From assembly GCA_002389465.1 (NCBI GenBank), contig DGOT01000037.1:1-15384 (forward strand): a stretch of 15,384 bases of DNA, given 5' to 3'. The stretch's first letter is position 1, and each line of letters begins with the position of its first letter. Under the pieces are notes generated by a model. It searched no databases, had not been told where the DNA came from, and saw nothing but the letters and a program-made list of their open reading frames with translations. The position numbers and the translations under genes were made by a program. Of the stretch, positions 1 through 5,851 are shown in pieces. The DNA comes from Bacteroidales bacterium UBA4459 (GTDB lineage: Bacteria; Bacteroidota; Bacteroidia; Bacteroidales; F082).

Positions 1-213
1 CAGCAGATTTATTTGCTGCCGGCAACCTGGGAGCTGATCAAGAAAGCCAAAGAAGAAGTGTCACGTTTGATCAATGTGAGTATGACGGCTGAAATGGTGG
101 ACAAAGATGCCGGTGTTTATGCCCAGGAAATACTGACAAAAGGATTTGAAAAGAAGGATGATCCGGTGGATAAGGCCCTGCGGATCATTAAAAAAGAATT
201 AGCGGACTTATAA
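1..213 (+). CDS. C-terminal fragment of an unrecognised protein (5' end outside window)
   Basis: The reading frame is open from base 1 and ends at TAA 211-213, giving about 70 residues of a protein whose start lies upstream. A TTG at 13 is in frame but is probably internal, since the frame stays open to the window edge. The visible tail is rich in Lys and Glu, has no Cys, and reads as two or three amphipathic helices (for example KKAKEEVSRLI and DKALRIIKKELADL). There is no transmembrane segment and no motif I recognise, so I assign no function. It lies 51 bases before the DUF2520 gene on the same strand and could be cotranscribed with it. That it is a real gene end is fairly safe from the clean frame and plausible composition; its identity is unknown. 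Confidence 0.7.
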   Translation, partial: QQIYLLPATWELIKKAKEEVSRLINVSMTAEMVDKDAGVYAQEILTKGFEKKDDPVDKALRIIKKELADL

Positions 214-249
214 CACGGAAAAGATCAACTGTAAAGAAAAAGCGGTGAC

Positions 250-255
250 AGGAGA
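250..255 (+). promoter_or_regulatory. Shine-Dalgarno-like AGGAGA before the DUF2520 gene
   Basis: AGGAGA ends nine bases before the ATG at 265. It is one of the few good Shine-Dalgarno matches in the window and supports that start codon. Confidence 0.55.
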
Positions 256-264
256 TCAATAGAT

Positions 265-1047
265 ATGAAACAGATCAGCACTATAAGTTTTATCGGGTCG
301 GGGAATGTGGCAACACATCTGGCCCTGGCTGTTAAAGCCGCCGGTTTTGAGGTGAAGGATGTGTTTTCACTGCATAAAAACCATGCCGATATATTGGCCG
401 CAAAGGTCGAAGCCAGAGCTGTCGGTTCACTGGCAGAACTTCAACGCGATACCGATCTTTATCTGCTTGCTGTTCCGGATAAGATTATAGATCCGATCGT
501 ACGGACTTTTCATTATGTGGAAGGCATTGTTGCACATACATCCGGTATCACGCCCATGGAAACACTACAGAAAACGGCACGTTACGGGGTGTTTTATCCG
601 CTCCAGACTTTTTCAAAAGAAAAAGAACCGGACATTTCCAAAGTGCCTTTTTGTATTGAAGGTAACTCACCGGATGTTTTACAAAGTTTATCAGATTTGG
701 CAGCCAATTTATCTGACGTGGTTTATGAAATCAACTCGGATCAGAGGAAATACCTGCACTTGGCAGCTGTCCTCGTGAATAACTACACCAATTATTTATA
801 CCGGATGGCCTTTGATATCCTGGATGCCAAACAGATGGACACTTCGTTACTGATACCGTTGATCGAAGAAACATTTGCCAAGATCAGGGAAATGCACCCT
901 GATAAAGCCCAGACCGGGCCGGCACGTAGAAAGGATCTGCCGACTATTGAAAAGCACCTGTCGTTGCTGGAAGAGTTTCCACAGTACAAAGAATTATATA
1001 CCCTGTTCGCCGAACAAATTATAAAGAAATACCATGAGCAATTATAA
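265..1047 (+). CDS. Rossmann-fold / DUF2520 domain protein
   Basis: A 260-residue protein with an N-terminal Rossmann NAD(P)-binding fold: the strand-glycine motif ISFIGSGNVATHLA (residues 7-20) opens the protein and is followed by a dehydrogenase-like core (LLAVPDKII, then AHTSG). The C-terminal half, about residues 130-257, is helical and matches the DUF2520 architecture found with Rossmann-like domains in many bacteria. By fold it resembles the 6-phosphogluconate/F420-dependent NADP oxidoreductase group, but the substrate of these proteins is not established and I do not name one. The ATG is supported by AGGAGA upstream. Its 3' end overlaps the KdsC-like gene by 14 bases, which implies translational coupling. 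Family call is confident from the motif and the characteristic neighbour; the reaction is unknown. Confidence 0.9.
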   Translation: MKQISTISFIGSGNVATHLALAVKAAGFEVKDVFSLHKNHADILAAKVEARAVGSLAELQRDTDLYLLAVPDKIIDPIVRTFHYVEGIVAHTSGITPMETLQKTARYGVFYPLQTFSKEKEPDISKVPFCIEGNSPDVLQSLSDLAANLSDVVYEINSDQRKYLHLAAVLVNNYTNYLYRMAFDILDAKQMDTSLLIPLIEETFAKIREMHPDKAQTGPARRKDLPTIEKHLSLLEEFPQYKELYTLFAEQIIKKYHEQL

Positions 1048-1555
1048 AGCATTGTTGACCGAAGTAAGCACGTTTATTTTTGATTACGATGGCGTAATGA
1101 CCAACGGAAATCTATTATTGCAGACGGACGGACAGCCCTTACGGTTTGCCAATGTAAAGGATGGTTTTGTCCTGCAACTTGCGGCACGCCTGGGTTACCG
1201 TGTAGTAGTCATTTCAGGCGGGTTTTCGCAATCAGTCGGAAACAGGTTTGAAGCACTGGGTATCAAAGATGTATTTCTTGGCATCAGGGATAAGCTTACT
1301 GTTTTTGACGAGTATATTCAAAAAAATAAGATCGACCCTGAAACGATAGTGTATATGGGTGATGACATTCCTGATAGTAAAGTGATGAAAAAAGTGGGTG
1401 TGCCGGTTTGCCCGGCGGATGCTGCTGAAGAAATAAAAAAAATATCCATGTATATTTCCGACAAAAAAGGTGGAGAGGGCTGTGTGCGCGACATCATCGA
1501 ACAGGTGCTGAAAGTACAGGGAAAATGGATGACCGATGAATCGTACCATTGGTAG
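1034..1555 (+). CDS. KdsC-like HAD-superfamily phosphatase
   Basis: A 173-residue HAD hydrolase without a large cap domain, the size and layout of 3-deoxy-D-manno-octulosonate 8-phosphate phosphatase (KdsC). HAD motif I is FDYDGVMTNG, with the nucleophile Asp17 and acid/base Asp19; motif II is the Ser of ISGG near residue 61, followed by the KdsC-type segment NRFEALGI; Lys87 fits motif III; motif IV is the GDD pair at 109-111. Known KdsC enzymes remove phosphate from Kdo-8-P in the cytoplasm, one step before KdsB, which is also in this window at 12710. The related YrbI/neuraminate-9-phosphatase-type enzymes share these motifs, so substrate is inference. ATG 1034 lies inside the end of the DUF2520 gene and no Shine-Dalgarno is evident, consistent with coupling. 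The N-terminus begins directly before motif I, as expected. Confidence 0.85.
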   Translation: MSNYKALLTEVSTFIFDYDGVMTNGNLLLQTDGQPLRFANVKDGFVLQLAARLGYRVVVISGGFSQSVGNRFEALGIKDVFLGIRDKLTVFDEYIQKNKIDPETIVYMGDDIPDSKVMKKVGVPVCPADAAEEIKKISMYISDKKGGEGCVRDIIEQVLKVQGKWMTDESYHW

Positions 1556-1585
1556 AAATACCATCATTAAAAAATAAATGGATCC

Positions 1586-2524
1586 ATGATCGCTTTTTTC
1601 AAACTCATCCGCTGGCCCAATATCCTGATGATCTGGGTCGCTATGTGCCTGGCACTCTTTGGGGTAATTAATCCGGTTTTGAGCCTTCAGCCTTTTGAGG
1701 CAGGTTTAAACATGACGGAGTTCCTGCTTTTAGTTGGCGCTACCACTTTTATTGCCGTAGCGGGTTACCTGCTGAATGATGTGAGCGACATGAATCCCGA
1801 CTCGGTGAACAAGCCGGGAAAAAACCAGGTTGGGCGAAGGTTCGCCGTGCATGTTGTACAAATAGCTTATTGGCTGTTTACTGTTTTAGGTGTTGTGGCA
1901 GGCACTTATTTTTCTTATCTGCTGGGCCGCCTCAGTTACAGCCTGATATTTGTTTTATCGGCCGGATTGCTGTGGTTTTACTCCAACCGTTATCAGTGCC
2001 AGCTTTTGGTGGGGAACCTGGTGGTTGCTTTCTTAAGCGCACTCACTATTGTCATTGTTTGGTTGTTCAGCTTTTTTGCTTTAGCAGATCGACCGGATGT
2101 TTTTGTGTCAGTTCAGTCATTCTTTACACGGGCTAATTTACTGATACTCATATTTTCAGGCTTTGCATTTATTGCCAGTCTGATAAGAGAAATGGTAAAA
2201 GACATGCAGGATTTTAAAGGGGACGACCGGTTCGGATGCCGAACCCTGGCGGTTGTTTCGGGTATTGATAAGGCAAAGCGTTGGGCCATAGCCGTAACTG
2301 TTGTGGCCATTTTGTTTGCTTTGTGGAGCCAGTGGCGTTTTTACAGCATCAATTTCCGGCTGCTGTTTTATTATTTCATACTGATCGATGTTCTGTTTCT
2401 GGGTGTATTATATTTGCTGTTTAAAGCAAAGTCGGCCGGCGATTTTAAAAAGATTTCGGGCCTTATAAAAGGGTTGATGATCGCCGGTATATTAGCTATG
2501 GCACTGGTTTATTTTGAATTTTGA
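1586..2524 (+). CDS. UbiA-family prenyltransferase (geranylgeranylglycerol-phosphate synthase-like)
   Basis: A 312-residue integral membrane protein with about eight or nine hydrophobic helices. It carries both Asp-rich signatures of the UbiA superfamily: NDVSDMNPDSVNKP (residues 64-77, Asp65/68/72) and a second one around 201-222 with KDMQDFKGDD (Asp206/209/213), which in known members bind Mg2+ and the prenyl diphosphate. Such enzymes transfer a polyprenyl group to an acceptor at the inner membrane. Bacteroidota members with this arrangement are commonly named geranylgeranylglycerol-phosphate geranylgeranyltransferase by similarity to archaeal enzymes, but the physiological acceptor is uncertain; a quinone or other aromatic acceptor is possible. 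The gene follows the KdsC-like gene by 30 bases, and its stop codon is 2 bases from the Maf ATG, suggesting one operon. An ATG at 1579 is out of frame and soon stops. Confidence 0.88.
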   Translation: MIAFFKLIRWPNILMIWVAMCLALFGVINPVLSLQPFEAGLNMTEFLLLVGATTFIAVAGYLLNDVSDMNPDSVNKPGKNQVGRRFAVHVVQIAYWLFTVLGVVAGTYFSYLLGRLSYSLIFVLSAGLLWFYSNRYQCQLLVGNLVVAFLSALTIVIVWLFSFFALADRPDVFVSVQSFFTRANLLILIFSGFAFIASLIREMVKDMQDFKGDDRFGCRTLAVVSGIDKAKRWAIAVTVVAILFALWSQWRFYSINFRLLFYYFILIDVLFLGVLYLLFKAKSAGDFKKISGLIKGLMIAGILAMALVYFEF

Positions 2525-2526
2525 AC

Positions 2527-3111
2527 ATGTCTGAAAACATATTAAAAGGATACGATATTGTTCTGGCGTCAGCCTCACCCCGCCGCAAACAGTTATTGCA
2601 GGAGCTCGGTATCCGGTTCCGAGTGCAGCCCAAAGAGGTTGAGGAGCATTTTGACGAGCAACTGTCGCCCGTGCAGGTGGCTGAATTTCTGAGCGAGCTA
2701 AAAGCTCATGCATTCCTAAAAGAAGAGCTCGATGATCGTACCGTTGTTATAACTGCCGATACCGTAGTAACCGTTGACGGAATTATTTTAGGAAAACCGG
2801 AGGATTATGCCGAAGCTAAAAGTATGCTGCAGCAATTATCGGGACGCAGCCACCAGGTGATTACCGGTGTCACTTTACGATCGGCAACAAAAACAAGAAC
2901 ATTCTCTGTAACAACAACGGTTTTTTTTAAAAAACTTTCGGAAACTGAAATTGATTACTACATCACTACCTTCAAACCGTTTGACAAAGCAGGCGCTTAC
3001 GGCATCCAGGAGTGGATCGGCCACGCTGCCGTAGAACGGATCGAAGGTTCTTACTTTAACGTGATGGGGTTGCCCAGCCACCGTTTGTATGAGGAACTGT
3101 TAGCTTTTTAA
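2527..3111 (+). CDS. maf: Maf-like nucleoside triphosphate pyrophosphatase
   Basis: A 194-residue Maf/Ham1-fold protein of typical length. Family motifs are all present: LASASPRR at residues 13-20, the Glu-rich KEVEE near 36-40, ADTVV at 77-81, ILGKP at 87-91 and LSGRSHQVITGV at 104-115. Known Maf proteins hydrolyse non-canonical or pyrimidine nucleoside triphosphates (dTTP, UTP and modified bases) to the monophosphate and pyrophosphate, and some are linked to septum inhibition. An in-frame TTG at 2521 would overlap the prenyltransferase gene by four bases; I prefer the ATG at 2527 because the protein then begins as usual shortly before the SASPRR motif. A homopolymer run (eight T then six A, 2921-2934) lies inside the gene without breaking the frame. 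Which Maf subfamily it belongs to is not decided here. Confidence 0.92.
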   Translation: MSENILKGYDIVLASASPRRKQLLQELGIRFRVQPKEVEEHFDEQLSPVQVAEFLSELKAHAFLKEELDDRTVVITADTVVTVDGIILGKPEDYAEAKSMLQQLSGRSHQVITGVTLRSATKTRTFSVTTTVFFKKLSETEIDYYITTFKPFDKAGAYGIQEWIGHAAVERIEGSYFNVMGLPSHRLYEELLAF

Positions 3112-3117
3112 ACTGCC

Positions 3118-3155
3118 GGCTTGTTTGAAAGCAAGTAAATTGTAAAAAACAAGCC
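3118..3155. repeat. 9-bp perfect inverted repeat after maf
   Basis: GGCTTGTTT (3118-3126) and AAACAAGCC (3147-3155) are perfect inverted copies separated by 20 bases, seven bases after the maf stop codon. The hairpin could end or protect the maf transcript, but no T-run follows on the plus strand, so it is not a standard intrinsic terminator. It may instead be part of the control region of the toxin-antitoxin operon. Confidence 0.45.
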
Positions 3156-3160
3156 AAATG

Positions 3161-3175
3161 TCGTAAAAATTACGA
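3161..3175. promoter_or_regulatory. Palindrome TCGTAA-AAA-TTACGA, candidate operator of the Xre/RES operon
   Basis: A perfect 6-bp inverted repeat with a 3-base AT centre lies nine bases upstream of the -7 box at 3185. The size and symmetry fit binding by a dimeric HTH protein, and the downstream gene encodes one. Type II antitoxins usually repress their own promoter, so the palindrome is most simply read as the autoregulatory operator. This is inference from position and symmetry. Confidence 0.5.
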
Positions 3176-3184
3176 AAAAAAGCG

Positions 3185-3192
3185 TATATTTG
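3185..3192 (+). promoter_or_regulatory. Bacteroidota -7 box TATATTTG for the Xre/RES operon
   Basis: TATATTTG matches the Bacteroidota primary-sigma -7 consensus TAnnTTTG exactly. No clear TTTG -33 element is seen at the expected spacing, where the palindrome lies instead. A transcript starting a few bases downstream would exclude the in-frame GTG at 3192 as a start and leave ATG 3210 with a very short leader. Confidence 0.55.
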
Positions 3193-3209
3193 TGACAAAT
3201 AATAAAGGA

Positions 3210-3641
3210 ATGGCTAAAAGTTTTGAACTCAACGAACCGGCAATTACCTATGCAGCGCTTGATGATCAGAATGCCTACATACTGATTAATGCTGTTAAAA
3301 AGGGTATTCACTACAGTTTTTTTGAGAAGCTTGCTCAAAGTTTCCCTTTTACGCTTCGCGAGTGGTCGGGGTATTTACATTTGTCGGAGCGTTCGTTGCA
3401 GCGGTATAAAAAAGAAAAAGGAACCTTTAATGCCACCAGTTCCGAAAAGATCATTGAAATTACCATGTTGAATAAATACGGCAGGGAAGTTTTTGGTGAT
3501 CAGGAAAAGTTCAATATTTGGCTACGCACAGATAACGTCGCGCTGGGCGGCATCAGGCCGAAAAACTTGCTCGACAGTTCGTTCGGTATCCAACTCCTGA
3601 AAGATGAGTTAACACGTATCGAACACGGCATACTGGCATGA
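3210..3641 (+). CDS. Xre-family antitoxin with MbcA/ParS/Xre (DUF2384) toxin-binding domain
   Basis: A 143-residue protein with an N-terminal helical region and a helix-turn-helix at about 46-72 (FTLREWSGYLHLSERSLQRY), followed by a C-terminal segment at about 95-143 with the pattern of the DUF2384 toxin-binding domain (fxxWLxtxnxaLgGxrPxxlLdsxfG). This is the antitoxin of RES/Xre type II modules: it neutralises the RES toxin by direct binding and normally represses the operon through the HTH. The last codons overlap the toxin gene in the ATGA arrangement at 3638-3641, typical of such pairs. An in-frame GTG at 3192 would add six residues but lies in the -7 box, so I chose ATG 3210, though the AAAGGA before it abuts the start codon. 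Family assignment is firm; DNA binding to the upstream palindrome is inferred. Confidence 0.92.
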   Translation: MAKSFELNEPAITYAALDDQNAYILINAVKKGIHYSFFEKLAQSFPFTLREWSGYLHLSERSLQRYKKEKGTFNATSSEKIIEITMLNKYGREVFGDQEKFNIWLRTDNVALGGIRPKNLLDSSFGIQLLKDELTRIEHGILA

Positions 3642-4099
3642 TCGTTTATCGGATGGCAAAATCAACATGCAGCAGCGACCTTTCGGGCAAAGGAGCGGAA
3701 AAAACCGGAGGACGCTGGAACAGCAAAGGCATTGCTGTTATTTATACCAGCGAATCAAGGGCGTTGTGCACCACTGAAATTGCCGTCCACATTCCTTTAG
3801 GTATCCTCCCGAAAGATTTCCAACTGGTAAGTATTGACATCCCTACATCGGTTAAAATTCTGAGTTTGTCTGCGCGTGATCTTCCCAGTAACTGGGATGC
3901 CATTCCGCATGCGGGTGAAACCCAGGAATTGGGTGATCAGTTTGTCAGGCAGAACAAACAGGCAGTTTTGAAAGTACCTTCGGCAGTTGTTCGGGGCGAA
4001 TATAATTACCTCATTAATCCCGGCCACAAGGAAGCAAAGAAGATAAGGATTAAGAAAGTCGAGCAATTTTCTTTCGATCAAAGACTATTCCTGAAATAG
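3638..4099 (+). CDS. RES-domain toxin (NAD+-degrading family)
   Basis: A 153-residue single-domain RES protein of the usual size. The three family hallmarks are visible in order: Arg in GGRWN (24-28), Tyr and Ser in IYTSES (35-40), and Glu47 in ALCTTEIAVH. The conserved end block runs LKVPSAVVRGEYNYLINPGH (111-130). Characterised RES toxins deplete NAD+ in the cytoplasm by phosphorolysis or hydrolysis (for example MbcT and the Pseudomonas putida RES toxin), stopping growth until the Xre partner blocks the active site. The start ATG overlaps the antitoxin stop by four bases, ensuring coupled translation. All key residues I can check are present and the frame is intact, so the toxin looks functional. 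Activity is inferred from family knowledge. Confidence 0.92.
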   Translation: MIVYRMAKSTCSSDLSGKGAEKTGGRWNSKGIAVIYTSESRALCTTEIAVHIPLGILPKDFQLVSIDIPTSVKILSLSARDLPSNWDAIPHAGETQELGDQFVRQNKQAVLKVPSAVVRGEYNYLINPGHKEAKKIRIKKVEQFSFDQRLFLK

Positions 4100-4149
4100 A
4101 CCCACAGACGCGCATGAAGTAGGCAGGTGTCTCGCATAAGCGGGTTTCG

Positions 4150-4157
4150 TACCTTTG
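4150..4157 (+). promoter_or_regulatory. Bacteroidota -7 box TACCTTTG upstream of the DUF502 gene
   Basis: TACCTTTG is an exact TAnnTTTG match 31 bases before the ATG at 4189, giving a leader of roughly 25 bases. A -33 TTTG is not evident. It would drive the DUF502-surE-lpxB group independently of the toxin-antitoxin operon. Confidence 0.5.
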
Positions 4158-4188
4158 GCATCATCATTCACCCATAATACCCTATGTC

Positions 4189-4776
4189 ATGCGTAAAAAC
4201 CTAGTCAAAGTTTTTGTCAATTATTTTTTCAAAGGATTGCTTTTTTTAGCTCCTGTAGCCATTACTATCTGGGCGATCATCCAGCTTTTTAACTTTATTG
4301 ACGGTATACTGCAAGGCCTCATCTACAATTACATCGGTATGCATATTCCGGGATTGGGACTGATTGTCCTGCTGTTGCTAATCACCGGTATCGGAGTTAT
4401 TGGTTCCACGATCGTGTTCAGGCCCATTATCACCTATTTCGACAGATTACTGGCTCGTGCTCCCCTGATAAAAGTAGTTTATACAGCCGTAAAAGACCTC
4501 GTTTCGGCATTCGTTGGGCAGGAGAAGCGGTTTACCGAGCCGGTTCTGGTACAGTTAGACAAGCAGGCAAATTTGGAAAAGATCGGGTTTATCACCAACA
4601 AAGATCTTTCGCTTATCGGCATCTCAAATGAAAAAGTAGCGGTATATTTGCCCCATTCATATGCCTGGTCGGGTAACCTGGTGATTGTTGCTTCCGAATA
4701 CGTCAAACCTATAGAGGCGTCTTCGGCGGAGATCATGAAGTTTATTATTTCGGCAGGTGTTACACACATAGATTAA
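4189..4776 (+). CDS. DUF502 family membrane protein
   Basis: A 195-residue protein with two N-terminal transmembrane helices, about residues 15-37 (FKGLLFLAPVAITIWAIIQL) and 55-78, then a short loop with the family-typical FDRLLARAPLIKVVYTAVKD segment, and a soluble C-terminal domain of about 85 residues. This is the DUF502 architecture, conserved in many bacteria and in plant chloroplast/Golgi-related homologues such as COV1-like proteins; its molecular role in bacteria is not established. The gene heads a plus-strand group with surE (six bases on), a small membrane protein and lpxB, which hints at an envelope connection without proving one. ATG 4189 is preferred because the ATG at 4184 is in another frame and stops at once. 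Confidence 0.87.
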   Translation: MRKNLVKVFVNYFFKGLLFLAPVAITIWAIIQLFNFIDGILQGLIYNYIGMHIPGLGLIVLLLLITGIGVIGSTIVFRPIITYFDRLLARAPLIKVVYTAVKDLVSAFVGQEKRFTEPVLVQLDKQANLEKIGFITNKDLSLIGISNEKVAVYLPHSYAWSGNLVIVASEYVKPIEASSAEIMKFIISAGVTHID

Positions 4777-4782
4777 GTGAAT

Positions 4783-5547
4783 ATGACAAATAAAAAGCCG
4801 TTAATTCTGATAACCAATGATGACGGGATCAATGCCCCCGGTTTACGCAAGCTCATATCGTTGATGCGACCGCTGGGCGAAGTGGTGGTGATTGCTTCTG
4901 AAAAAGTAATGTCGGGTATGGCGCATGCCGTTACCATCCAAACCCCGTTGCGGGTTACTTTGGTGAAGGAAGAAGAAGGGTATACAGAGTATATGACCAA
5001 CGGGACACCATCCGATAATGTGAAGCTGGCCAAATACCAGCTGCTTGACAAGAAACCTGACCTCGTTGTTTCGGGTATCAACCACGGGTCGAATGCTTCG
5101 ATCAACATCATTTACTCCGGAACAATGGCCGCTGTGCTTGAAGCTACCATTGACGGTATTCCGGGTATCGGATTTTCGTTGCTCGATTACGATCATAAAG
5201 CCGATTTCTCGCATGTGGACGAGTTTGTACAACGGATTGTCAGGAAAGTATTGTTGGAAGGTATGCCGGATGATATAGGATTGAATGTTAATATACCCAG
5301 AGCTTCGGATACCCCGCTGAAAGGTGTTAAAGTATGCCGGCAGGCAAAAGCCAGATGGGTGGAAGATTTTGATGCCCGGAAGGACCCGTACGGAAGAAAT
5401 TATTACTGGATGACGGGCAACTTCGTGAACGGTGATCCTGCTTTAGACACGGACCAGAAAGCGCTGGAAGAAAATTATGTATCGGTGGTGCCTGTCCATG
5501 TTGACTTTACGGCACATAAATATGTAGAAAAACTAAACTTTAGCTAA
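4783..5547 (+). CDS. surE: 5'/3'-nucleotidase SurE
   Basis: A 254-residue SurE. The metal site begins with ILITNDDGINAPG (Asp13, Asp14), followed by the conserved Ser44 of MSGMAHA, the TNGTPSD segment at 72-78 and VSGINHGSN at 96-104 with Asn100; YSGTMAA at 111-117 is another family block. SurE hydrolyses nucleoside 5'- and 3'-monophosphates, and some members also degrade short polyphosphate, in the cytoplasm using a divalent metal. Length is normal for the family. A GTG at 4777 is in frame and directly follows the DUF502 stop, but starting at ATG 4783 places the first beta strand where SurE proteins normally begin. The arrangement surE, small membrane protein, lpxB suggests a shared transcript with lipid A synthesis. 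Confidence 0.95.
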   Translation: MTNKKPLILITNDDGINAPGLRKLISLMRPLGEVVVIASEKVMSGMAHAVTIQTPLRVTLVKEEEGYTEYMTNGTPSDNVKLAKYQLLDKKPDLVVSGINHGSNASINIIYSGTMAAVLEATIDGIPGIGFSLLDYDHKADFSHVDEFVQRIVRKVLLEGMPDDIGLNVNIPRASDTPLKGVKVCRQAKARWVEDFDARKDPYGRNYYWMTGNFVNGDPALDTDQKALEENYVSVVPVHVDFTAHKYVEKLNFS

Positions 5548-5550
5548 ACC

Positions 5551-5844
5551 ATGATACCTCCTTTACTTAAAAAAGACAGTTTCCTGACAGGTTTTGTGCT
5601 CGGGCTGGTGTTACCCCTTGTTTTTTACGGGCTTGTTTTATTAATTGATGTGATTTTAGTCCAACTGGTACATGTGCATCTAACGAAGGAGCATCATTAT
5701 TTATACTTATTAAGTGTGGCTATAAACCTGATTCCGGTGCGGTATTATTTTGTTGCTCTCAAAACGGAAAAATCGGGCAGAGGGGTGCTCCTGGTTACCG
5801 GAGTATATATTCTCACGTACTTTTTTATGTTTTACCAACTGTAA
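5551..5844 (+). CDS. Small three-helix membrane protein between surE and lpxB
   Basis: A 97-residue hydrophobic protein starting three bases after the surE stop codon and ending seven bases before lpxB. Hydropathy by eye shows three likely transmembrane helices at about residues 12-37, 47-66 and 78-95, linked by a His-rich loop (HVHLTKEHHYLY) and a basic loop (KTEKSGRG). I do not recognise a named domain. The tight packing with no gap on either side and an intact frame argue that it is a real gene; small hydrophobic genes at this position occur in other Bacteroidales as far as I recall, but I cannot verify it here. Its placement suggests a role at the inner membrane, perhaps alongside lipid A synthesis, which is only a guess from context. 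Confidence 0.8.
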   Translation: MIPPLLKKDSFLTGFVLGLVLPLVFYGLVLLIDVILVQLVHVHLTKEHHYLYLLSVAINLIPVRYYFVALKTEKSGRGVLLVTGVYILTYFFMFYQL

Positions 5845-5851
5845 GCGCACC

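Noticed and set aside
2921..2934. Homopolymer run of T then A inside maf as a possible frameshift site
   Set aside because: The frame continues through it and conserved Maf sequence is present on both sides, so there is no sign of a break.
4100..4149. Terminator after the RES toxin gene
   Set aside because: I found no stable stem followed by T residues in this gap.
5750..5851. Upstream 34-codon extension of the lpxB frame
   Set aside because: It overlaps the small membrane-protein gene and has no resemblance to LpxB; the family N-terminus starts at ATG 5852.
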